From an uncultured Coriobacteriaceae bacterium (GTDB taxonomy: Bacteria; Actinomycetota; Coriobacteriia; Coriobacteriales; Atopobiaceae): DNA of 64,000 nucleotides. The notes below the pieces were generated by a model. The model was not told the DNA's origin. It searched no databases and worked only from the letters and a program-made list of their open reading frames with translations. Each line of letters opens with the position of its first letter. The first letter of the stretch is position 1. Of the stretch, positions 47,517 to 55,529 are shown in pieces. The DNA is taken from assembly GCA_902793465.1 (NCBI GenBank), contig CADBDT010000001.1:116466-180465 (forward strand). The letters run 5' to 3'. Both the position numbers and the translations under genes were made by a program.

Positions 47517-48572
47517 ATGCGTCCAGAAGACCTATTGATTATACACACCTCGTCGATAATCGACGCGTTGCGCAAGCTTGATGACACAGGGAGAAGATGC
47601 CTCTTTGTGGTAGATGAAAACAGCAAGCTTGTTGGCTCACTAACGGATGGTGATGTGCGGAGGTACATTCTTGCAAACGGTAGTACAGAAGGTGTCGTAA
47701 ATGACGTATGTAACAAGAACCCCCACTTTGCGACGACATATGACCTGCTCACACCTCAACGCGTCGCTTTAGAATATGGCGTTACGGCGGTGCCCATCGT
47801 AGACGATGAGGGGCAAGTATTGAATATCGTCTTTGCAGATGGAACGACGCTCGCACGTAAGGAAAGCTTGGATGAATCTGTCCCTGTTGTAATGATGGCG
47901 GGAGGAAAGGGGACGCGTCTTCTTCCGCTGACTGCTATCATCCCAAAGCCGCTGATTCCCGTCAATGGTATTACTATCGCAGAACGTATCATTGGCAGAT
48001 TTCATGAGGGTGGCTGCAATGACTTCTGGTTAGTTCTTAACTACAAGCGCGAAATGATCAAGTCATATTTTGATGAACTCACTTGCGATTATGACGTAAG
48101 CTACATAGATGAGACCGTCTTCAGAGGAACGGGTGGCGGCCTCAAGCTTTTAGAAGGCAAGATTAACTCTACTTTCATTGTGACTAACTGTGATATCTTG
48201 GTTGACTTGGATTTGAGCGCATTGATTCATACCCATCGCGAGGCGAGTAACTCCGCCACAGCAGTAGTGTGCCTTCGTAACTACACGATTCCTTATGGAA
48301 CTGTGGAAATCGAGGAGGGTGGCGGCGTAATTGGTATGCGCGAGAAACCAACCATCTCGAGTCTCGTCTATACAGGCGTCTGCGTGCTCGAGCCCGAGGT
48401 CCTCAAATATATTGGTGAAGATGAGAACTTGGATTTCCCTGATTTACTTATGCGTTGTATAGACTCAGGGTGCAATGTAGGGGTCTTCCCCATTGGAGAA
48501 GGGGCTTGGCTTGATATGGGCCAAGTTGACGAGCTCAAACGCATGAATGTAGCTCTTGGAGGCGAGTCGTGA
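47517..48572 (+). CDS. legX: LegX/PtmE-type nucleotidyltransferase with CBS domains
   Basis: 351 residues from the ATG at 47517 (MRPEDLLIIHTSSIIDALRKLD), preceded by ACGGAGGGTAATCAC. Two CBS motifs (about 1-115: CLFVVDENSKLVGSLTDGDVRRYIL and TAVPIVDDEGQVLNIVFADG) come before a sugar nucleotidyltransferase domain (VVMMAGGKGTRLLPLTAIIPKPLIPVNG, NDFWLVLNYKREMIKSYF, FRGTGGGLKLLE). PtmE of Campylobacter is glucosamine-1-phosphate guanylyltransferase, giving the GDP-sugar that enters the legionaminic pathway. Overlaps the next gene by GTGA. Confidence 0.9.
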   Translation: MRPEDLLIIHTSSIIDALRKLDDTGRRCLFVVDENSKLVGSLTDGDVRRYILANGSTEGVVNDVCNKNPHFATTYDLLTPQRVALEYGVTAVPIVDDEGQVLNIVFADGTTLARKESLDESVPVVMMAGGKGTRLLPLTAIIPKPLIPVNGITIAERIIGRFHEGGCNDFWLVLNYKREMIKSYFDELTCDYDVSYIDETVFRGTGGGLKLLEGKINSTFIVTNCDILVDLDLSALIHTHREASNSATAVVCLRNYTIPYGTVEIEEGGGVIGMREKPTISSLVYTGVCVLEPEVLKYIGEDENLDFPDLLMRCIDSGCNVGVFPIGEGAWLDMGQVDELKRMNVALGGES

Positions 48573-49186
48573 GGGCGATTGTAGCAGGTGGGGGCGGTCA
48601 TGCGCGCTCTGTTATAGACGTTGCGCGTTCATTAGGTATCGATATTACTGGTATAGTTGACCCTGATGTCTCGCTGACTTACGGAAGCATACCTGTGGTG
48701 GGGCAAGATGACGATCTCCCCATGCTGTTAGGCACCATAGCAGAGGCTGCGCTACTTGGCGTGGGGTATCTCGGTGGTGGGGGAGGCCCGCGACCGCGTC
48801 TTTTCAACGATCTAAGCGCATTTGGCTACGAACTTCCCGCTATTATTGACGCAAGTGCCGCTATTGCCCAGGATGCAACGATTGGCGAAGCGACCTTCGT
48901 TGGTAAGCATGCCGTAGTAAATGCTGCATCGTCTATTGGCAATGCTACAATTATAAACACGCATGCTGTCGTGGAGCACGATTGCATAGTTGATTCATTC
49001 GCCCACATTTCGGTGGGAGCTATTCTTTGTGGGGGTGTGAGTGTCGGTCGCGGTGCCTTTGTGGGCGCAGGTGCAACGGTTATTCAGCGCGTGTCCATCG
49101 GAGAGAACGCAATTGTGGGTGCAGGCTCGGTCGTTCTTTCGGATGTGCCTGCTGGCGCTAAGGTCATGGGGGTATTCCATGGGTGA
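48569..49186 (+). CDS. legH: NeuD/PglD/LegH-type hexapeptide acetyltransferase
   Basis: 205 residues from a GTG at 48569 overlapping the legX stop. A Rossmann-like N-domain (MRAIVAGGGGHARSVIDVARSLGIDITGIVDPD) and a left-handed beta-helix with H-containing VVEHDCIVDSFAHISVGAIL and VGRGAFVGAGATVIQRVSIGENAIVGAGSVVLSDVPAG define the PglD/NeuD group. In this order it is the expected N-acetyltransferase for the 4-amino sugar made by LegC. O-acetylation of the final sugar (NeuD role) is the alternative. Overlaps the next gene by 8 bp. Confidence 0.88.
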   Translation: MRAIVAGGGGHARSVIDVARSLGIDITGIVDPDVSLTYGSIPVVGQDDDLPMLLGTIAEAALLGVGYLGGGGGPRPRLFNDLSAFGYELPAIIDASAAIAQDATIGEATFVGKHAVVNAASSIGNATIINTHAVVEHDCIVDSFAHISVGAILCGGVSVGRGAFVGAGATVIQRVSIGENAIVGAGSVVLSDVPAGAKVMGVFHG

Positions 49187-50213
49187 GAAGAATGCATGTT
49201 ATGTCTGTCGCGAAGACCGTGTTCTGATAATTGCGGAGGCGGGCGTCAATCATAACGGAAGCCTGGACCTTGCCAAGCGGTTGGCACGGGCGGCTAAGGA
49301 CGCTGGGGCGGATATTGTCAAGTACCAGTGTTTTGATTCGAATTTGCTCGTAGTAAAAAATGCAAGCAAGGCCGCGTATCAAGAGGAGGCAACGGGAGCT
49401 AATGAAACCCAGCTAGAGATGTTGCGTAGTCTTGAGCTATCTCATGATGAATTCCGCAGCCTTAAGGCATATTGTGACGAAATCGGCATATGCTTTCTCG
49501 CGACACCGTTCGATGTCGGTAGCCTTCAGTTTCTCGTTGATGACCTTAGCACTGGCCTCATCAAGATTCCCTCAGGTGAGATGGATAACTGGCCTTTGCT
49601 CGTGGCTGCCGCGTCCTATGGTCTGCCCATTATCATGTCCACTGGAATGGCTACCACCGAAGAGGTTGTTGCCTCAATAAAGGTCCTTAGGGAGCATGGT
49701 GCAACTAATGTTACAGTGCTTCATTGCAACACGCAATACCCTACGCCTTACGAGGATGCGAATGTGCGCGCGATGCCTGAACTCGGGCGCGCGTGCGGTT
49801 GTTCGTATGGTTATTCGGATCATACGCGCGGCATCGTGGTGCCGGTGCTGGCTGTGGCGCTCGGGGCAAGCGTAATCGAGAAGCACTTTACCCTGAATCG
49901 CAATATGACTGGCCCTGATCACATGGCAAGCCTGGAACCAGCAGAGCTGACGGATATGATCTCTGCAGTACGGACGGCTGAAGTAGCTTTGGGATCTGCT
50001 AAAAAAAGCATAACGAGTTCTGAAGAGGGCAATCGCGCCGTCGCGCGCAAGAGTATTCGAGCTGCTTGTCATATCAAAGCGGGCGAAATTCTCACTGAAG
50101 AAAAGCTCACTGTTAAACGCCCCGGTGATGGTCTTTCGCCTATGATGTGGCCCGAGGTTTTGGGAACTAAGGCCGCGCGCAGTTTCATTGAAGACGAAGG
50201 GATTGTGCTTTGA
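49179..50213 (+). CDS. legI: LegI/NeuB-type nonulosonic acid synthase
   Basis: 344 residues from the ATG at 49179 (MGEKNACYVCREDRVLIIAEAGVNHNGSLDLAKRL). It contains the NeuB barrel (DAGADIVKYQCFDS, FLATPFDVGSLQFLVDD, IKIPSGEMDNWPLLVAAA, SDHTRGIVVPVLAVALGASVIEKHFTLNR, GPDHMASLEP) and a C-terminal SAF antifreeze-like domain (RKSIRAACHIKAGEILTEEKLTVKRPGDGLSP). It condenses the deacetylated/hydrolysed hexose with phosphoenolpyruvate to legionaminic acid. The longer upstream frame would overlap legH heavily and is rejected. Confidence 0.93.
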   Translation: MGEKNACYVCREDRVLIIAEAGVNHNGSLDLAKRLARAAKDAGADIVKYQCFDSNLLVVKNASKAAYQEEATGANETQLEMLRSLELSHDEFRSLKAYCDEIGICFLATPFDVGSLQFLVDDLSTGLIKIPSGEMDNWPLLVAAASYGLPIIMSTGMATTEEVVASIKVLREHGATNVTVLHCNTQYPTPYEDANVRAMPELGRACGCSYGYSDHTRGIVVPVLAVALGASVIEKHFTLNRNMTGPDHMASLEPAELTDMISAVRTAEVALGSAKKSITSSEEGNRAVARKSIRAACHIKAGEILTEEKLTVKRPGDGLSPMMWPEVLGTKAARSFIEDEGIVL

Positions 50214-51427
50214 GTGCCTTATTTCGCACGACCGCCACTAATGACCAACTCAAAAGAGGTTATGCGAATGCTCGCTCTGTTGCTGTTGCAACGTCAACGC
50301 GAGCAGAGTGGGGTTTGCTCCGTCCATTTTGTGTGGCGCTAGAGAAGTTGGGACTTGAAGTTCGTGTTGTTGCCACGGGCACACATCTCTCTCACGCATT
50401 TGGGGATACATGGCGTGCCATCGAAGAAGATGGCTTTTCTATCGACGAACGGATTCCCATACTTGTGGATTCGGATGACGCATTAGGCGAGTCTAAGACG
50501 ATGTCTCTCGCTCTTGCGGGGACGGCTGCATATCTGAATCGGCGCAGACCCGACGCTCTTTTACTCCTTGGCGATCGCTACGAGATGCTTGCAATAGCTG
50601 AAGCTGCGTTTCTTTTGCACATTCCCATCATCCATGTTCATGGCGGCGAGGTGACCGAAGGTGCGGCGGACGATGCAATCCGTCACTGTATAACCAAGCT
50701 TTCTTCGCTGCACCTCACATGCACTGAGGAATACCGAAATCGCGTGATTCAGCTTGGAGAAGACCCTTCGACAGTCTACAACGTAGGTGCCGTGGGTGTT
50801 GAGAATGCGCTCTCGCTTTCCTTGCTCACGCGCTCTCAGCTTCTGGACGATCTTGGACTTGAAGATATAGGACCGTTCGTGGTGATGACCTACCATCCAG
50901 TGACGTTGGGCACAGGTGATTCTGTGGTCGAACTGGACATAGTGCTCGATGCGTTGACGTCTAGCGGCTATGACATTATTGCTACGAAGGCGAATGCGGA
51001 CGCAGGTGGGCGTTCAATCAATGCGCGACTAGACGAGCGTGCAGCCCAGGATGCTCGACTTCACGTATTCACGTCGCTGGGATCGCTTCGCTACTTGAGC
51101 GCCGTACGTGAGGCCGTAGCTGTGGTAGGCAATTCCTCTAGTGGAATACTGGAGGCTCCCGCTCTTGCGACGCCCGTGGTGAACATAGGTAATCGACAGC
51201 GTGGTCGCATTCGTCCCCAAGGCGTAATCGACGTAGCATTAGATGAAGTTGCTATCCGTATGGCATTGTGTACAGCTACGTCTCCGGAATTCATTACGAA
51301 TATGATATCTGCGCCAAATCCATATGGAAATGGTCGGACCTCACAAAAAGCCGCTACTATTATTCGTGAGGCACTCAATCGAGGGTTTCCTGCGGCCAAG
51401 GCTTTCTATGACATTGTGTTGAACTAG
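50210..51427 (+). CDS. legG: LegG/NeuC-type hydrolysing nucleotide-sugar 2-epimerase
   Basis: 405 residues from a TTG at 50210 (TTGA overlap). ATSTRAEWGLLRPFCVALEKLGLEVRVVATGTHLSHAFG, ALLLLGDRYEMLAIAEAAFLLHIPIIHVHGGEVTEGAADD, HLTCTEEYRNRVIQLGEDP and VGNSSSGILEAPALATPVVNIGNRQRGR are NeuC/UDP-GlcNAc 2-epimerase motifs. It releases GDP and epimerises C2 to give the mannose-configured sugar used by LegI. The N-terminal 25 residues are longer than usual; an internal start is possible. Confidence 0.92.
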   Translation: MSALFRTTATNDQLKRGYANARSVAVATSTRAEWGLLRPFCVALEKLGLEVRVVATGTHLSHAFGDTWRAIEEDGFSIDERIPILVDSDDALGESKTMSLALAGTAAYLNRRRPDALLLLGDRYEMLAIAEAAFLLHIPIIHVHGGEVTEGAADDAIRHCITKLSSLHLTCTEEYRNRVIQLGEDPSTVYNVGAVGVENALSLSLLTRSQLLDDLGLEDIGPFVVMTYHPVTLGTGDSVVELDIVLDALTSSGYDIIATKANADAGGRSINARLDERAAQDARLHVFTSLGSLRYLSAVREAVAVVGNSSSGILEAPALATPVVNIGNRQRGRIRPQGVIDVALDEVAIRMALCTATSPEFITNMISAPNPYGNGRTSQKAATIIREALNRGFPAAKAFYDIVLN

Positions 51428-51442
51428 CATATGGAGGTAAGT

Positions 51443-52423
51443 ATGCGTGCAGCTGTAATTGGGCTTGGATCTATGGGCAGACGCCGCATTCGACTGCTGA
51501 AGGATTTGGATTCCAAGACGGACGTTGTCGGCATTGACCTTTCCAAACAACGTAGGCGGCAAGCAGAGACGGAGCTAGACGTTCAGACCTTTACGTCTCT
51601 TGAAGAAGCGCTTGCAGCAGGCGATACACAGTTGGCGCTCGTATGCACATCGCCCCGAACACACGCAGGCATCATCGCGGATTGTCTCGATTCTGGCTTG
51701 CACACTTTCACTGAAATAAACCTAGTTTCCGATGGTTATGACGAGAACATGGCCCTTGCTGAACGACATGGTTTGGTTCTATTCCTTTCTTCGACGTTCC
51801 TCTACCGCAAGGAAACGATGCGTATTGCGAAAGAGGTTGCGCAAGTTCAGGGCACATACTCATATCACGTGGGTCAATATCTTCCAGACTGGCATCCTTG
51901 GGAGAGTTGGAAGGATTTCTTTGTTGCGGATGCGAGTACGAGCGGTGTGCGCGAACTATTGGCCATTGAGCTTCCTTGGATCCAGCACGCTTTTGGTCCT
52001 ATCGTGCATATCCATTCCACCACGCGCCACATCAGCGGTCTTGAGGTACCTTACGACGATTCTGCTATCTTGCTGCTGGAGCACGAGAATGGAACGGTGG
52101 GCACACTTACTGTGGATGTTGTGTGCCGCAAGGCTGTGCGGAAGTTCGAGTTCTCGAATGAGTTCACATACATCACGTGGGAAGGGACGCCACACACCTT
52201 GCAAAAGTTAGATTTAGTAAGCGGGCAAATGAAGGAACTCTTCCTCTATGGCAGTGACGTTGAGCACCATGAGGGTTATGCGTCATTTATTGTGGAAAAC
52301 GCGTATCGCGACGAGCTTGGTGCGTTTGTTGATGCTGTGGAACATGGACAAGCGCCTGTCTATGGATTTGCAGAGGACGCTACAACTTTGAGCATTATCG
52401 ACGAGATTGAAAAGAAGCTATGA
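51443..52423 (+). CDS. Gfo/Idh/MocA oxidoreductase (PtmF-like)
   Basis: 326 residues from the ATG at 51443 (MRAAVIGLGSMGRRRIRLLKDL), with GGAGG 6 nt upstream. The GxGxxG Rossmann motif, LALVCTSPRTHAGIIADCLDSGLHTFTEINLV (E in place of the usual EKP) and a C-terminal sheet domain with YSYHVGQYLPDWHPWESWKDFF. In Campylobacter, PtmF- and PtmA-type oxidoreductases are linked to the amino-sugar precursor of the legionaminic pathway. Overlaps the next gene by ATGA. Confidence 0.82.
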   Translation: MRAAVIGLGSMGRRRIRLLKDLDSKTDVVGIDLSKQRRRQAETELDVQTFTSLEEALAAGDTQLALVCTSPRTHAGIIADCLDSGLHTFTEINLVSDGYDENMALAERHGLVLFLSSTFLYRKETMRIAKEVAQVQGTYSYHVGQYLPDWHPWESWKDFFVADASTSGVRELLAIELPWIQHAFGPIVHIHSTTRHISGLEVPYDDSAILLLEHENGTVGTLTVDVVCRKAVRKFEFSNEFTYITWEGTPHTLQKLDLVSGQMKELFLYGSDVEHHEGYASFIVENAYRDELGAFVDAVEHGQAPVYGFAEDATTLSIIDEIEKKL

Positions 52424-53340
52424 GGGTACTTTTTGTGGGCTATGGATCGATAGCCAAGAGGCATATATCAAACCTGCAAAGCGTTTGCGAAAAGCGAAGT
52501 ATCGCTCTTGAGGTCGAACTTCTCCGTCATACTAACGCTCCGACTCCCGAGGGTATATATGCCTCGCATACCTCCACAATGGATCTTATGGGTATCTATG
52601 ACGCCGTGTTCATTACTAACCCCACTTCCATGCATTACGAAACACTTTCTTCACTTTTAGACACAACCAACTGCTTCTTCATAGAAAAGCCTGTATTCGA
52701 CCGCACGGATTTAGATACTGCCCCATTCGCATGCGCGCACAAAGTTTTCTATGTTGCGTGCCCCTTGCGCTATTCGTCGGTCGTCCAATGGATGAAAAAG
52801 TCGATCGATTTCAGTACAGTTATCTCGATGCGTTGCATAAGCTCAAGTTATCTGCCGGATTGGCGTCCTGGTACTGACTACCGCAACACGTATAGTGCGC
52901 ATGCAAATATGGGTGGGGGAGTGCATATTGACCTTATCCACGAATGGGACTACATCAACTACCTTATTGGTATGCCACAAAGTGTGCGTTCAATCATTGT
53001 CAAAAGGTCACAGCTGGAAATTGATTCGCCAGATACAGCGATATATATTGCTGATTACGGAGATAAAACTGTCGAGGTGCACCTAGACTATTACGGACGT
53101 GTGACGATTCGGCGGGCAGAACTCATAACAACCACTGATACCATCGTGTGCGATATATGCAACGGATATGTTGAATACCTTAAAGCGGGTCAATGCATAA
53201 ATCTGAAAGAGGAGAGAAACGATTTCCAGACCCTCGAAATCGAGCACTTTTTAGACGTATGTATGGGTTTAGTTCCTTCTGGAAATACGATCGAGGAGGC
53301 TACATCCATTCTTTCATTAACAAGGGGTGAGATGGGATGA
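52420..53340 (+). CDS. Second Gfo/Idh/MocA oxidoreductase
   Basis: 306 residues, MRVLFVGYGSIAKRHISNLQSVCEKRSIALEVELLRH. A GxGxxA Rossmann start, VFITNPTSMHYETLSSLLDTTNCFFIEKPVFD (EKP dinucleotide/substrate motif), then SSYLPDWRPGTDYRNTYSAHANMGGGVHIDLIHEWDYINYLIG, like other amino-sugar oxidoreductases in nonulosonate loci. It is co-translated with its neighbours (ATGA and TGA overlaps). With the previous gene it may interconvert an oxidised sugar intermediate; exact reaction unknown. Confidence 0.82.
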   Translation: MRVLFVGYGSIAKRHISNLQSVCEKRSIALEVELLRHTNAPTPEGIYASHTSTMDLMGIYDAVFITNPTSMHYETLSSLLDTTNCFFIEKPVFDRTDLDTAPFACAHKVFYVACPLRYSSVVQWMKKSIDFSTVISMRCISSSYLPDWRPGTDYRNTYSAHANMGGGVHIDLIHEWDYINYLIGMPQSVRSIIVKRSQLEIDSPDTAIYIADYGDKTVEVHLDYYGRVTIRRAELITTTDTIVCDICNGYVEYLKAGQCINLKEERNDFQTLEIEHFLDVCMGLVPSGNTIEEATSILSLTRGEMG

Positions 53341-54107
53341 CAAAGGTACTTTTTACACTATGTGGTCGCGCGGGATCTAAAGGCATCGCGGGGAAGAATT
53401 CCCGTGAATTCTTGGGGATACCGCTCGTGTACTACACGCTGGCAGCGATTGATTTGGCTTGCTGCACACAGCCTGAACTCGATTACGCCATTGCGCTCAA
53501 CACGGATAGTACTGACCTCGTGCAGCTCATGGATGATAGTGGCATAGAGTATTTGCGTGTGAATCGTCCCAGCGAACTTGCAGGTGACCACGCTTCAAAG
53601 GTGGACGTAATCGCATATACACTGCGTATAGCTGAGAAGACGCTCGAATGCTTCTTTGACTGTGTGGTGGACTTGGATATTACCTCGCCGCTACGCACTG
53701 TCGAAGATGTTCAAAACGTCCTGGTGAAACGTTCTGTTAGTCGGGCCGACACGGTATTCACCGTAACTAGCAGCAGAAGAAACCCCTGTTTCAATATGGT
53801 GCGAAAAAATGATGCTGGTTACTACGAGCGTGCTATTACTTCCAGTTTTAACTCGCGACAGGAGGCTCCAACTTTCTACGATATGAACGCATCGATCTAT
53901 GCCTATACGCCAGAATTTCTCCGGTCAGGGAAGCAAATATTCGAAGGCACATGCGATATCGTGTTTATGGAAGATACTGCAGTCCTAGACCTCGATAACC
54001 CAGATGATTTCGAACTAATGGAGGTTATAGCAACGCATCTTTATAGCAAGAAGAACGCCTTTGGGCAAGTATCACAGCGGGCAAAAGCGATGAAAGCCAG
54101 CGAGTGA
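53337..54107 (+). CDS. legF: LegF/NeuA-type CMP-nonulosonate cytidylyltransferase
   Basis: 256 residues, MTKVLFTLCGRAGSKGIAGKNSREFLGIPLVYYTLAAID. The CTP-binding R-AGSKGI-x-KN motif is intact, followed by NRPSELAGDHASKVDVI, VDLDITSPLRTVEDVQNVL and VFTVTSSRRNPCFNMV. It activates the nonulosonic acid as the CMP sugar, the donor for the polysialyltransferase-fold enzyme. TGA/ATG overlaps on both sides place it in the coupled biosynthetic run. Confidence 0.92.
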   Translation: MTKVLFTLCGRAGSKGIAGKNSREFLGIPLVYYTLAAIDLACCTQPELDYAIALNTDSTDLVQLMDDSGIEYLRVNRPSELAGDHASKVDVIAYTLRIAEKTLECFFDCVVDLDITSPLRTVEDVQNVLVKRSVSRADTVFTVTSSRRNPCFNMVRKNDAGYYERAITSSFNSRQEAPTFYDMNASIYAYTPEFLRSGKQIFEGTCDIVFMEDTAVLDLDNPDDFELMEVIATHLYSKKNAFGQVSQRAKAMKASE

Positions 54108-55525
54108 AGCAGCACGCAATGGGCACCAACGATGCAAAAGCGCTCAAGTCGGGAATATGGTACACAGCTGCCAGCTTCCTCACGAAGAGTATTGGATTCA
54201 TTACGACACCGCTCTTTACACGCTTGCTTACTCATGAGCAGTATGGGCTCTACAGCAACTACACTTCTTGGTTGAGTACATTTACCATTTTTGCAACTTT
54301 GGCATTGGCCACCTCTTTTATTAGCGCTCGCTTTGACTTCGAAGATGACTTTGATGGATATGTGTTATCCACGTTAGTGCTGAGTTCGATTGTTACGTGT
54401 GCCTGGGCACTTGTCATCAATCTGTCTCCTACATTTTTCATGAGTTTGACAACCCTTGACATTAAATACATCAACATCATGGTTGTGTATTTACTCATGT
54501 TTTCAGCTGTAGATATGTTCCAATCTCGGGAACGATACTATTTTGAATACAAGATCACTGTATTGACGAGCGTGGGCATCTCCGTTCTCACTGCAGTGCT
54601 ATCCGTAATACTTGTGCTCGCTATGGAAGATAAACTGTTGGGTAGAGTTCTGGGAAGCGCGCTACCCACGATCATAATTGGCGTGTTCTTATACGGAGTA
54701 CTCCTGCGTCGTGGAAAGAAGATAACGATAAAGTATTGGCTCTATGCCTTACCCATCTGCTTGCCATACATTCCTCACACACTATCTCTCTCGCTCCTCA
54801 ATTCAATGGACAAAATGATGGTGACGAAGATTTGCGGTGCTGAAGCAAATGCACTTTACTCCGTTGCTTATACATGTGGTGCAGTAGTTACGCTACTAAT
54901 ATCAGCGCTAAACACAGCGTTTTCTCCTTGGCTGGGTGAAAAGCTCAACGGTGAACACTACAACGAGATAAGGAAGATATCGAAGCCATATATTCTTCTA
55001 TTCACATATCTAGTATGTGGTATCCTGCTCTTTACGCCTGAGTTATTGCTGTTTATGGGTGGTCCGGATTATAGTGAAGCAACTGCAGTGATGCCTCCAG
55101 TCGCTTTGGGATGTGTGTGTCAGTTTCTATATACCCTTTATGTAAATGTGGAACAGTTTAAGAAAAAAACATTGGGCATGGCTGTAGCGAGTGTTGTCGC
55201 GACGCTAGTGAACTATGTTTTGAATGCTCTGTTGATTCCCGCTTTTGGATATGTTGCCGCAGGCTATACTACATTACTGAGTTACTTAACTCTTCTGTTA
55301 ATACATATGCTTCTTGTTCGGCATATGGGTTTAGCGAAGACGTATCCGACAAAACTTGTGTTTATTGTAATCGTGTCGATGGGGGTTTATGCACTTTTCG
55401 TCCATTATCTATATATGAATACAATTCTACGTTACGTTATTATAGGCGTATATATTTTAGTCACCCTTACCTTAATTATAAAGAATAAAATGACAATCTT
55501 ATCGTTGCTTAAAGCAAGATCATAA
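54104..55525 (+). CDS. wzx: Wzx-type flippase (polysaccharide biosynthesis MOP superfamily)
   Basis: 473 residues and about 12-14 membrane segments. GIWYTAASFLTKSIGFITTPLFTRLLTHEQYGLYSNYTSWLSTFTIF is the typical Wzx N-terminus, and LSLLNSMDKMMVTKICGAEANALYSVAYTCGAVVTLLISALNTAFSPWLGEKL the central helix pair. It flips the lipid-linked repeat unit for the Wzy polymerase. The GTG at 54104 overlaps the legF stop; the ATG at 54119 is the alternative start. Last gene of the coupled plus-strand run; the next gene is convergent. Confidence 0.9.
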   Translation: MKQHAMGTNDAKALKSGIWYTAASFLTKSIGFITTPLFTRLLTHEQYGLYSNYTSWLSTFTIFATLALATSFISARFDFEDDFDGYVLSTLVLSSIVTCAWALVINLSPTFFMSLTTLDIKYINIMVVYLLMFSAVDMFQSRERYYFEYKITVLTSVGISVLTAVLSVILVLAMEDKLLGRVLGSALPTIIIGVFLYGVLLRRGKKITIKYWLYALPICLPYIPHTLSLSLLNSMDKMMVTKICGAEANALYSVAYTCGAVVTLLISALNTAFSPWLGEKLNGEHYNEIRKISKPYILLFTYLVCGILLFTPELLLFMGGPDYSEATAVMPPVALGCVCQFLYTLYVNVEQFKKKTLGMAVASVVATLVNYVLNALLIPAFGYVAAGYTTLLSYLTLLLIHMLLVRHMGLAKTYPTKLVFIVIVSMGVYALFVHYLYMNTILRYVIIGVYILVTLTLIIKNKMTILSLLKARS

Positions 55526-55529
55526 ATCT

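Noticed and set aside
45252..54107. Pseudaminic acid pathway
   Set aside because: LegB-type C-terminus (RYKVDIYN), a NeuC-type 2-epimerase and a CBS-guanylyltransferase fit the legionaminic route; PseG- and PseB-like features are absent.
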